Below are positions 34,516-42,134 of a stretch of DNA of 43,712 bases, one piece after another (position 1 is the first letter of the stretch; each line of letters starts with the position of its first letter). A program made the translations under genes and the position numbers. The stretch is from Pseudoalteromonas sp. P1-25 (GTDB lineage: Bacteria > Pseudomonadota > Gammaproteobacteria > Enterobacterales > Alteromonadaceae), in NCBI RefSeq assembly GCF_001401805.1, contig NZ_LKDW01000034.1, forward strand, positions 1-43,712. The letters are read 5' to 3'. The notes beneath the pieces are model-generated. The model searched no databases and was not told where the DNA came from. It was given only the letters and a program-made list of their open reading frames with translations.

Positions 34516-35125
34516 TGAGCAGTTTGACCAAAAGCTCACTCAACACTACAAAGAGCGAAAAGCACGCACCACACTCACTGCTTCGCAGCAAAAAGCGTTA
34601 CTTAATAAAGCCACGCACACAAAGCCTAAAAAGTTCGGCTTTACACTACAACTTGCCAGCCTCGCCTGTGCACTGAGCGTGTTCGCATTTATTGTGTTTG
34701 ATAGCAGCAATGGTATTAACCACGCGCCAAAAACCGTGCTTAACAGCTCATTTAAGACTATAGACATTCACGACTTCCCAATTATTAAAACCCACGAAAT
34801 AACCCCATCGGGCAGTTATACAAGTGCTATTACCGAGCAAAAACATGCACTCGACACTCAACACGCCAATAACTTACGCTTACACCAACAACGCCACATA
34901 GAATACGGCACGCTCGTAAAGGTCGATAACGACTGGTACATAGCCAGCTGTAATGACGAAGTACTGGTACAAATTAAGCAGTCGCTCTTAAGTGATTTAA
35001 AGGGAAGGCACGCGGTAGAAAGTAATATAAATACCGGTGATATGCTCGCTATGGCACATAACGGTAAAGGGCAAATTATAGCGCTTAAGCATGCGGGGGT
35101 TGGAGCTAAGATGTGTTGGGGATAA
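34502..35125 (+). CDS. Candidate anti-sigma factor, single-TM protein
   Basis: 207 residues. The cytosolic N-terminal part (1-45, with charged helix DEQFDQKLTQHYKERKART) would face the sigma factor. One TM helix at about 47-66 leads to a periplasmic domain (about 67-207) containing two cysteines (Cys150 and Cys205). The HxxxCxxC zinc motif of zinc anti-sigma factors is absent. The anti-sigma assignment rests on gene overlap with the ECF sigma gene and on topology, not on family recognition. Confidence 0.65.
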   Translation: MNKPDEQFDQKLTQHYKERKARTTLTASQQKALLNKATHTKPKKFGFTLQLASLACALSVFAFIVFDSSNGINHAPKTVLNSSFKTIDIHDFPIIKTHEITPSGSYTSAITEQKHALDTQHANNLRLHQQRHIEYGTLVKVDNDWYIASCNDEVLVQIKQSLLSDLKGRHAVESNINTGDMLAMAHNGKGQIIALKHAGVGAKMCWG

Positions 35126-35276
35126 TCCCTTGTTTTGTCCGAGTTTCATTTATCTTGTGTAACATAAAAATGTATCGATAAATCGAAGTACTTTTTATTT
35201 GATTATCTAGCCTTTTTAAAGCGAAAGTCAAAAAAAAAGCTGGGGTTCTCAGACCATTCCTATTACTTCTTAAAGC

Positions 35277-36113
35277 TTAATCACCTTCGTTTTCAACGAT
35301 CCTTCCTTTTTGGTAAAGTACATAATTGTAACGCCCTAAGGAATTAATAGGTTTTTCATAATCGAATGTAGTACCTGAAAAGAAAGCTAGCTCTTTCATA
35401 ATGTTGAAATAAAGCTCCCAAGTCTGCGTTATTGAACCATTTACTAACTTCAATGGCATGTAATGCTTAATCCCAATATCTGCCATTTCATCTTTTAAGA
35501 AAAATCTTTTGACTGAGCCTGATAACTGAAGTTTTATACCTGAAGTACTATCAATCCTATCTAGCTCATGAAGCAAACCTATTGCACCGCCAGTATCAAC
35601 CTCACCATTCATTTCTGAAAGGCTATCGAATAGTTTTAAGCAATTTTCATCCAAAGAAAAATAGTCTGATAGAGATGAATCATAACTTAAGTTTACTTTG
35701 TCATTGTTAATATTATTGAAGAATATTTTGTTGTATATCTCCTGCCAATTTATAGTTACAGGGTACTTCTCTTCTATTTTTTTACACAACTCAGCAAACT
35801 CTTTCCTGTGCATAAAAAAATTAGCTGTTTTATTTTGATTTGACGATTGGACTATCTGAATTTTAGTTTGCTGCGATTTATGTAAAGTTAAAAATATAGC
35901 ACAAATAGGAAGTGCAGCAGCTAAGGATGTCAGAGGAACTAACATTACTTCAGAAAAAAAGAAATTTAAACACTGATAAGAAAAACAAATTTCATATGTT
36001 TTTACTGAACTTATAGCTACAGTGCTTAATGTAAAAAAAGCAAAAATGGATACTATAACTGTGACCCAAAAAAGTTTTATATATGGGTCTTTATTTAATT
36101 CTTGACTGTCCAT
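35277..36113 (-). CDS. Hypothetical two-TM membrane protein
   Basis: 278 residues. TM helices at about 12-34 and 54-77 are followed by a short linker (LHKSQQTKIQIVQSS) and a cytosolic region of about 180 residues that I do not recognise. It contains FFMHRKEFAELCKKIEEKYP (99-118, an amphipathic helix) and a C-terminal segment NSLGRYNYVLYQKG. Two N-terminal helices with a soluble domain, in an accessory region, resembles membrane effectors of phage-defence systems (for example retron effectors), but no reverse transcriptase or other sensor gene is adjacent. The codon use is more AT-rich than the flanking core genes. Confidence 0.75.
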   Translation of the reverse strand: MDSQELNKDPYIKLFWVTVIVSIFAFFTLSTVAISSVKTYEICFSYQCLNFFFSEVMLVPLTSLAAALPICAIFLTLHKSQQTKIQIVQSSNQNKTANFFMHRKEFAELCKKIEEKYPVTINWQEIYNKIFFNNINNDKVNLSYDSSLSDYFSLDENCLKLFDSLSEMNGEVDTGGAIGLLHELDRIDSTSGIKLQLSGSVKRFFLKDEMADIGIKHYMPLKLVNGSITQTWELYFNIMKELAFFSGTTFDYEKPINSLGRYNYVLYQKGRIVENEGD

Positions 36114-36806
36114 AGGCTGTTAGATAATTAAATTTTTTTACATGCTAACATCATTTGAAAGAAGGCTGAAATTAATGCCTCAAAGTTTAAACACTTTTTA
36201 ATTTCATCACATGTCTACAGTCAGCTTTTGCATCTTACTGAGAGCAAAAAAATCTAACGCTTAACACCTTGCCCCGTCATCACGTCCTGACAATAAGTAA
36301 TTGATGAGTAATATCGCGCATGAATGCGCGATAAGGCGAAATTAGGCCATGGATGGACTACCTTCGCCGCTTACGTTCATATCAACTATGTTTTGAAGGA
36401 TTGAGCGTGATACTCGGGTGACGCTAGGAGAGTCTAGGTAAAGGTCAGTGCGACAAAAACTTGAATAAAATTTTAATTAAACTAATAGTTTATCTCTGCA
36501 AAATTAATTGAATGAAAAACACTTTTAATCACACTCAGTGCAACCTAGTCATAAATCAAACTCTTAAATAGAGGATAAATTCAAAAGCTAGCTCTATGGA
36601 TTTAAATCTTGTGGGCTTTTCGTCATAAATTAGAGAAGATGGGTACATATTTAATGTTAAATGTGTAAAATATAAGTTCGCTGGATGGAGCCGCTGAAAT
36701 AGTCTTCATAAAATGTATAAAAGTTTGGTTCAACGCATCAAGCAAATGCGCAGTGTGAATTGCGTGTCAAACATAAAAGTGTCACAGCTCAAAAAGGATA
36801 TAAAGC
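36114..36806. other. 690-base noncoding stretch with consecutive hairpins
   Basis: No ORF of note. It contains a 10-bp perfect hairpin TATCGCGCAT/ATGCGCGATA (36312-36333), directly followed by an imperfect long hairpin 36335-36368. An imperfect inverted repeat lies at 36723-36772 (GTTTG/CAAAC arms). An inverted pair GTTAGAT (36119-36125)/ATCTAAC (36252-36258) is also present. Promoters for the two divergent flanking genes must lie here. It may be the remnant of a lost gene or a repeat element. Confidence 0.6.
36312..36368. repeat. Tandem hairpin element
   Basis: Hairpin 1: TATCGCGCAT (36312-36321), GA, ATGCGCGATA (36324-36333). Hairpin 2: GGCGAA (36335-36340), then TAG/CTA and CCAT/ATGG inner pairs, closing with TTCGCC (36363-36368). 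They are one base apart. The element is GC-richer than its surroundings and could be a dispersed palindromic repeat or a small structured RNA. Confidence 0.6.
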
Positions 36807-37448
36807 ATGGACAAAGATATAGTCATACCTATAGTTTTCCCTGATTATAAAATTACAGTTGAAGTTCAGAAAAGAAATGTAGATGTATTGCCCTGGGTAG
36901 ATTGGGATAATTTTTCCATCCCAAAATACAAGGAAAAGATATCAAACCTTGGTCATGCTGGGGTGTTGTTTATTAATGGTAGAACTGGAACAACTAAGTA
37001 CTTTGAGTATGGTAGATATGATCCACCGCATAATCTTGGGCTCGTGATCAAAGCTTCTAATCTTCCTGATGCAAAAATAACCAACGGAAAAGTTGATATT
37101 AATTCGTTGATAAAACCTCTAGATTTTATTTCAAAAGTATCTGGTCAATCGGGTCGCGTGCATGGAGTTTTGATCGAAGTTGAAAATAAATATCAGACGA
37201 TGCTTGATTACGCTCTTTTGAGAAAATCACAAAATACAAACCCAAAACGTAAGCCTTATGACCTAACTACAAATAGTTGTATTCATTTTGTCAAACAGGT
37301 TGTTGAAAAAGCTGGTTTAGAAACACCGTGGATGCTTGATCCTAGGCCAAATTCATATATAGGTGAGTTTAGAGAGGCTTATATTGATTTAAATTACGCT
37401 CCAAAAAGTAAAACATTGAAGATTGAAGGCTTGGGAGAGTTTAAATGA
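36807..37448 (+). CDS. Permuted papain/NlpC-P60-like protein, candidate toxin
   Basis: 213 residues, no signal peptide, AAGGA before the ATG. A His in NLGHAGVLFING (His50) precedes a Cys in TTNSCIHFVKQVVEKAG (Cys158). This His-then-Cys order is that of circularly permuted NlpC/P60 and LRAT-like enzymes, which cleave peptide or acyl bonds. Candidate polar third residues lie in TKYFEYGRYD (Glu67). The stop codon overlaps the ATG of a small lipoprotein gene (ATGA). A secreted cell-wall or lipid-targeting toxin with periplasmic immunity is the reading that best fits, but this is inference. No secretion-system genes are in the window. Base use is AT-rich with several AGA codons, unlike neighbouring core genes. 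Confidence 0.75.
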   Translation: MDKDIVIPIVFPDYKITVEVQKRNVDVLPWVDWDNFSIPKYKEKISNLGHAGVLFINGRTGTTKYFEYGRYDPPHNLGLVIKASNLPDAKITNGKVDINSLIKPLDFISKVSGQSGRVHGVLIEVENKYQTMLDYALLRKSQNTNPKRKPYDLTTNSCIHFVKQVVEKAGLETPWMLDPRPNSYIGEFREAYIDLNYAPKSKTLKIEGLGEFK

Positions 37449-37798
37449 AAAAAATACTATTCCTATTATTAACCTTGATATTTGTACCTGCCTGCGATGT
37501 GCAACAAAGCGAGCCTGAGATACCGAATAAGCCTAGTCGAGTACCAGATAAAGCATTTTGGGTCGGTGGTTTAGACGGCGGTGTATTTGTCTTAATAGAA
37601 AAGAATAAAAATTTAGAAGCAAATGAATATCTAGGTGAAATATATTATGTATCCGGAGATATAGCGTACAAAGGAAAAATGAGTATCTTCCCAAAAGATA
37701 ATGCCATTATAGATTATATGAACCCTAGAACTTACCAAGGCTGGGATGGAGATACCTTGTATATTGATGGAAATAAACAACTCAAAGTTCAAGAGTAA
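37445..37798 (+). CDS. Small lipoprotein, candidate immunity protein
   Basis: 117 residues. The signal peptide MKKILFLLLTLIFVPAC has a lipobox with acylated Cys17, followed by Asp (CDV), compatible with inner-membrane retention. The mature part is a compact domain with many aromatics: AFWVGGLDGGVFVLIEK, YLGEIYYVSGDIAYKGKM and YQGWDGDTLYI, probably beta-rich. The start overlaps the stop of the upstream gene by four bases, so the two are translated together. Lipoprotein location plus coupling to a predicted hydrolase suggests an immunity protein; I do not recognise a named family. Confidence 0.75.
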   Translation: MKKILFLLLTLIFVPACDVQQSEPEIPNKPSRVPDKAFWVGGLDGGVFVLIEKNKNLEANEYLGEIYYVSGDIAYKGKMSIFPKDNAIIDYMNPRTYQGWDGDTLYIDGNKQLKVQE

Positions 37799-37803
37799 AC
37801 CTA

Positions 37804-37834
37804 TAAAAAAGCCTGCAGATTTGCAGGCTTTTAA
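37804..37834. terminator. Bidirectional terminator, copy A of a direct repeat
   Basis: Stem GCCTGCA/TGCAGGC with A's before and T's after, five bases beyond the 37445-37798 gene. The 31-base block is identical at 30 positions to 38827-38857. Confidence 0.85.
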
Positions 37835-37873
37835 TTCACTAACTTTGTTGGGGTTCGCTACGCTCTACTTAAC

Positions 37874-37930
37874 CTACAAAACAATTATACTCGTTACTAA
37901 GTACGCTATAAGCGTAAGGCCAGCACCAAA
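37874..37930 (-). pseudogene. 3' remnant of a second nhaC-type gene
   Basis: On the minus strand this reads FGAGLTLIAYLVTSIIVL and a stop codon. The intact transporter gene ends FGGALTFIAYLVTSIIVL and a stop. 15 of 18 residues and 45 of 57 bases match, with a 19-base identical core (37893-37911 versus 38920-38938). Nothing of the gene remains upstream: an unrelated gene's stop codon (37936-37938) lies 5 bases away. It ends next to the same terminator as the intact gene, so gene end and terminator were duplicated together. Confidence 0.85.
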
Positions 37931-37935
37931 TTACG

Positions 37936-38802
37936 TTATCTGTTGGTTTGTGGCATAACTCTACTCACGTCTAAATGAATCGTCATTTCTACATTCCCAG
38001 GTTCCACGGCAACATCACTTAAACCCGTGTTAGTGAAATATTCTTCGAAGCCCTGCTGGTATTCAGGAAAAACCTGCGTATACGCAGTAATAAATAAACT
38101 CAGCTTTTTAGCTATAGTTGGATACTTAGCTGCAAGGTCTCGTAGCTTTTCAGGCTCAGAAAAAGCAAATTCGGCGAAAATATTAAAGTCGTTCTCAATA
38201 TTAGTTTTACCGTAGGTAGATAAAAATCCATTTTCATAATCAGGCCCTATACTTCTATCTTGCGTTAACGCCTCATAGTTTGAGGAAGCAGGGCTCCAAC
38301 TTTCAGGCAAAAGACCTTGCCATGCAAGATTAACAAAAGGGGAGCGTAAATAAATTAAAGAACTAAGCTCGTGATGAACTCCCCGTAACGAATTTTCATA
38401 ATTGAAGTTAGTACCGTTCTTATCTGAGATATTTGATAATATTATAGAATTTCTTGAATATGTTCCCCCCGCTTCAGCCCCCTCCATAAGCATAGGCCCT
38501 GAAATATAAATAGCATTAATAAATTTGGAAACAAAACCTTTAGGATAAACCTCCAACGCGGTTTCAATACCATCAAGTGACTCTGAAGAATCCTTCAAAG
38601 AAGTGCTTTGCATTTCAAGTGTAGGCGGGTTGCCTCCAACTCCTAAAAATTGTTCAGGGAAAAATAAACGAGTATCGCCAGCTCGGATATCTAGTTGATA
38701 TGTTTTTGCTAACCTATTAGATTGCTCTGTTTCACTTTCTTGGTAAAAGCATGAGTTCAAAAACAATAAAAAACTAAAAAGGACAAAAGCTTTATTTTTC
38801 AT
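37936..38802 (-). CDS. Lipoprotein with HHExSS motif, possible zincin-like peptidase
   Basis: 288 residues from the ATG at 38802, with AAGGA 8 bases upstream; an earlier ATG lies inside a terminator hairpin and is rejected. The signal peptide ends in lipobox LNSC (Cys18). The mature protein has GVHHELSSLIYL (His143, His144, Glu145) and, about 60 residues on, TNIENDFNIFAEFAF (Glu203, Asp205). This HHE plus downstream acidic spacing resembles zinc peptidases of the lethal-factor/zincin type, but the second His of HExxH is replaced, so activity is doubtful. It lies between two diverged copies of the nhaC 3' end and terminator. No promoter fits in the 24 bases upstream. Confidence 0.75.
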   Translation of the reverse strand: MKNKAFVLFSFLLFLNSCFYQESETEQSNRLAKTYQLDIRAGDTRLFFPEQFLGVGGNPPTLEMQSTSLKDSSESLDGIETALEVYPKGFVSKFINAIYISGPMLMEGAEAGGTYSRNSIILSNISDKNGTNFNYENSLRGVHHELSSLIYLRSPFVNLAWQGLLPESWSPASSNYEALTQDRSIGPDYENGFLSTYGKTNIENDFNIFAEFAFSEPEKLRDLAAKYPTIAKKLSLFITAYTQVFPEYQQGFEEYFTNTGLSDVAVEPGNVEMTIHLDVSRVMPQTNR

Positions 38803-38826
38803 TTTAACAATCCTTGTTTTATGCCC

Positions 38827-38857
38827 TAAAAAAGCCTGCATATTTGCAGGCTTTTAA
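38827..38857. terminator. Bidirectional terminator, copy B of a direct repeat
   Basis: The same hairpin as at 37804-37834 with one base changed, placed 43 bases after the nhaC-type stop codon and 24 bases before the lipoprotein start. It should end the leftward nhaC transcript. Confidence 0.85.
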
Positions 38858-38900
38858 GGCATTTTATAATTAATTAAAACTCAGTATTTACAATACGTTT

Positions 38901-40277
38901 TTATAACACAATTATGCTTGTTACTAAGTACGCTATAAACGTGAGTGCGCCGCCAAATAATGCGTACGGTAGCTGTGTTTTAACGTGGGTGAGTAAATCA
39001 CAACCCGAGGCGAGTGCCGATACGGCGCTGGTGTCGGATATAGGCGAGCAGTGATCGCCAAATATGCCACCACCCAAAATAGCACCCACTACAAGTGATG
39101 GCGGTAAGCCAAGCTCTTGAATAAGTGGTACGCCAATAGGGATGAGTATGGCAAATGTGCCCCACGATGTACCCGTAGTAAACGACATAACCGCGCCAGT
39201 TAAAAACAGCACAGGTACAATTAAATAAATTGGTAGGTAATCGCCTACTAGCGATGCGACAAATACGCCGGTACCTAGCTCTTTTAAGCTTGCGCCCAGT
39301 GTAAGTGAAAGCAATACAATGCTTACCAATGGTAATAGCTCGCCCATGCCTTTAAAGCCGGTGTCTACTAATTGATGGTGGGTAAATTGGCGCGAGCTGA
39401 TCATTAAAATGTAGGCAACAATAATGGCAAGCACCGTTGCGTATAATACCGATTTAGAGCCGCTACCTTCTGCTAATACACCGTTACCAGTGTAAAACAT
39501 AAAGCCTACCATGCTTACAATTAGGGTAAGCAGTGGCACTAGCATAAAGCGCGCTTTAGAGCCTTTTACTTCTTCTTTTAGGTCGGTTTTTTGCAGCTCT
39601 AGCTTTTGCTCGGCGTCTTTCATTGGGCCGTGCACTTTATCAAACGCGATGGTGTAAAACACAATAACTAGCGTGATAATGGCGTAAAAGTTATACCCTA
39701 CGCTACCCCATAAAATAGACACAGCCGATTCGCTTAGCTCGTAATTGCCCAGTAAACCCAGCACAAATGCGCCCCAGCCGTTAAGCAATATTAAAATACA
39801 TACCGGCGCACTGGTGCTATCAATAATGTAGGCAAGGCGCGCTCGGCTCATTTTAAATTTATCGAACAAGCCGCGCGATACAATACCTGAGGTTAATACA
39901 CTTAGGTTTGATTCTATAAATACCGCGATGCCGGTAAACATGGTTAAAAAACCAACTTGGCGCTTACTTTTTGCAATGCCTTTGTTCATTAGCATATTAA
40001 CGGTGGCTGCTACGCCACCTGATTCGCGAATGTAGGCCAGTAAGGCACCAATCATAATACTAAATATTAAAATGCGGGTGTTACCTGGCGAGCTGGCTAC
40101 CGATATTATGCGCTCAATGGTATTTAAAAATGTAGCAAATAAGGTATTACCCTCGCCTTGCATAGCGAGTAAAAGTTCTGATGAAGCCACTGCCACCAAA
40201 AGTGCCATTATTACTTCTTTGCGCCAAAATACGATAGCGATAGCAATGAGCGGCGGTAATATAGAATACCAAGACAT
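38901..40277 (-). CDS. NhaC-family Na+/H+ antiporter-like transporter
   Basis: 458 residues with about 11-12 hydrophobic segments. Family features are an N-terminal PPLIAIAIVFWRKEV, an IFSIMIGALLAYIRESGG segment, FIESNLSVLTSG (about 118-129), FTTGTSWGTFAILIPIG (about 375) and GGGIFGDHCSPISDTS (about 404-419), the last two typical of NhaC-type antiporters. A real substrate other than Na+/H+ cannot be excluded: the gene lies 186 bases downstream of two peptidoglycan-salvage-type genes on the same strand, so it may export Na+ or import an amino acid or sugar product. Its 3' end is duplicated about 1 kb away. Confidence 0.88.
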   Translation of the reverse strand: MSWYSILPPLIAIAIVFWRKEVIMALLVAVASSELLLAMQGEGNTLFATFLNTIERIISVASSPGNTRILIFSIMIGALLAYIRESGGVAATVNMLMNKGIAKSKRQVGFLTMFTGIAVFIESNLSVLTSGIVSRGLFDKFKMSRARLAYIIDSTSAPVCILILLNGWGAFVLGLLGNYELSESAVSILWGSVGYNFYAIITLVIVFYTIAFDKVHGPMKDAEQKLELQKTDLKEEVKGSKARFMLVPLLTLIVSMVGFMFYTGNGVLAEGSGSKSVLYATVLAIIVAYILMISSRQFTHHQLVDTGFKGMGELLPLVSIVLLSLTLGASLKELGTGVFVASLVGDYLPIYLIVPVLFLTGAVMSFTTGTSWGTFAILIPIGVPLIQELGLPPSLVVGAILGGGIFGDHCSPISDTSAVSALASGCDLLTHVKTQLPYALFGGALTFIAYLVTSIIVL

Positions 40278-40463
40278 AAATTAACCTTTATTAATAGCGA
40301 AGTGCGTTCGCTTATTCACGTTGAAACGCTTATTTTGCAGGCCGTTTTAAAAATGTGGCCTGAATTTGTAAACCGCTTAGCTTAATGGATTGGCTTAGTT
40401 AAGTCACCTGCAAATAAATCACTTAAGGCACTGCACTTAGGCCGTTTTAACCTAAACGATAAT

Positions 40464-42125
40464 TTATTGATTTAGTAGTGCTTCGTAAATAAGCGATACC
40501 ACCGAGCCATATTGCGCGGTCTCATATTGTTTGCCCAAAAACTGGTAGTGTTTTTGCCCGCCTTTTATTGGTGTATGGCGCGCATTGGTCAATAAAATAA
40601 TGGCTAAATCGTAGGTTGGATCAATAACCGTAACTGTGCCCGTCCAACCAGTGTGGCCATACGCTTGTGGGCTTGCGTAAGGGCCAAAGTGCCAACGCCT
40701 GGCTTGGTTGTTACCTGCAAGCCTAAAGCCTAGGCCGTAGGTTTCGTTGTTTAATTGTGGCGTTAAAAACTGCGCTAAGGTTGATGCGCTGAATAACTGG
40801 GTATTGCCAAAGCCACCTTGGTTTAATAGCACTTGGCAAAGCACCGCTAAATCGGGCGCATTACTAAATAAACCCGCATGCCCTGCTACGCCATCAAACG
40901 AATAAAATGCCCGCTCGTCGTGTACTTCGCCTTGCAAAACATTGGTGCGAATATTATCAAAAGCAATACGCCCATCACGGGTGTTACCGCGAAGCTCGGT
41001 GGCTGCAAATTCAGCACGTTTAAAGCCCTTTTTAAGTGGGTTAAACACCGTATTGGTTAGCTTTAGTGGGGCGTAAATGTGTTGCTCTAGGTAGTCATCA
41101 AGTGGTTGCCCGGTTATACGCTCAACTAGTACGCCTAAAATCATGTAATCAATATCGGAGTAAACGGCTTGTGCGGGGTATCTATTGCTCAGCGGTACTT
41201 GCGTCAGTAACAGCTGCTTTGTGGTTTGGCTATTTTGTGAAAAATACGCCTCGCCATTTTTAGTACTTTTTCGATGAAAATCAAACACCGGCGGGTAACC
41301 CGCGGTATGTGTGAGTAAATCTTTAACTGTACGCAGCTCGCGGCCATCGCCTTTATATTCGGGTAAATAACTTTGCACGGGCTTGTTTATATTTAAAAGC
41401 CCTTCGCTTACTAGTTTCATTAGGGCAAAGTTAGTGGCAAATATTTTGGTATTAGATGCTAAATCAAACAAGGTGTGTGTTTGCATTGGCTCTGGGCGTA
41501 GTAGCATTAAGTCACTTTGTTGGTACTGTTTGGCATCGCCATAAGCGCTAAGCTTTATGAGTTCGCCACTTTTAACAACGGCTAATACCGCCCCCGGAAA
41601 ACCAGCTTGTATGTCTTTTTCAATAAGGGCATCTACTTGGCTAAAGTCTATATTACTTTGCGCGGCGGTATTTAATGTAGGAAACTCAAAGCGTAAGGTA
41701 AGGCTTGCGCCTTTAGGTTTAATATTTTCAACCTTAAACGTATTAACCCCATTATGAGTGCGCCTTGCGAGCGAATACTCATATAAAGTATTCTCGGCGA
41801 GTTGGTTGGTAATATTAAGCTTTTGGTTGTTTATAAAAATATCGGCGCTTATTGCATTATTATTTTGAATTAATAACTGCCCTCGCCCTTTGTACGCTTT
41901 AAATGTGCCACGGTTATTTACGTATTCACGGCTGCTTGGGTTAGCCTCAGGAAAAGTGGCAATAACTTGGGCGTTTGGAAGCGTTACTAATTTACTTTGT
42001 TTAAGCTCACTTTCTTTAAAATTATTAGCCTTGTTACTACTACACGCTGCAAGTAAAAGACCCGTAATTGCTAATAAGGTGGCTTTAAAATAGGTGCTTG
42101 TTGTTGTGTTTATTACTAACGCCAT
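40464..42125 (-). CDS. Serine hydrolase lipoprotein (beta-lactamase/PBP fold, AmiE-like)
   Basis: 553 residues. The signal peptide ends in lipobox LAAC (Cys28). An N-terminal extra domain (about 35-150) rich in beta strands precedes the beta-lactamase-like domain (about 160-550). The catalytic Ser224-X-X-Lys227 lies in FDLASNTK, a Tyr in VYSDIDYM (YxN-like position) and a third motif in YGHTGWTGT near residue 490. The family includes N-acetylmuramyl-L-alanine amidase AmiE of Bacillus and esterase-type PBPs. Context with a NamZ-like gene 9 bases upstream supports a role in trimming wall fragments in the periplasm; substrate is inferred. Confidence 0.87.
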   Translation of the reverse strand: MALVINTTTSTYFKATLLAITGLLLAACSSNKANNFKESELKQSKLVTLPNAQVIATFPEANPSSREYVNNRGTFKAYKGRGQLLIQNNNAISADIFINNQKLNITNQLAENTLYEYSLARRTHNGVNTFKVENIKPKGASLTLRFEFPTLNTAAQSNIDFSQVDALIEKDIQAGFPGAVLAVVKSGELIKLSAYGDAKQYQQSDLMLLRPEPMQTHTLFDLASNTKIFATNFALMKLVSEGLLNINKPVQSYLPEYKGDGRELRTVKDLLTHTAGYPPVFDFHRKSTKNGEAYFSQNSQTTKQLLLTQVPLSNRYPAQAVYSDIDYMILGVLVERITGQPLDDYLEQHIYAPLKLTNTVFNPLKKGFKRAEFAATELRGNTRDGRIAFDNIRTNVLQGEVHDERAFYSFDGVAGHAGLFSNAPDLAVLCQVLLNQGGFGNTQLFSASTLAQFLTPQLNNETYGLGFRLAGNNQARRWHFGPYASPQAYGHTGWTGTVTVIDPTYDLAIILLTNARHTPIKGGQKHYQFLGKQYETAQYGSVVSLIYEALLNQ

Positions 42126-42134
42126 TTATAACCC

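Noticed and set aside
36119..36772. Integron attC-like core sites (GTTAGAT/ATCTAAC; GTTCAAC near 36728)
   Set aside because: The RYYYAAC...GTTRRRY order needed for an attC is not met in either orientation, and no integrase or cassette array is present.
36114..36806. Possible retron msr-msd next to the two-TM protein
   Set aside because: There is hairpin structure but no reverse transcriptase gene anywhere in the window.
38803..38841. Upstream start for the HHExSS lipoprotein
   Set aside because: This ATG lies inside the terminator hairpin and would destroy the signal peptide; the ATG at 38802 has AAGGA and a proper lipobox.
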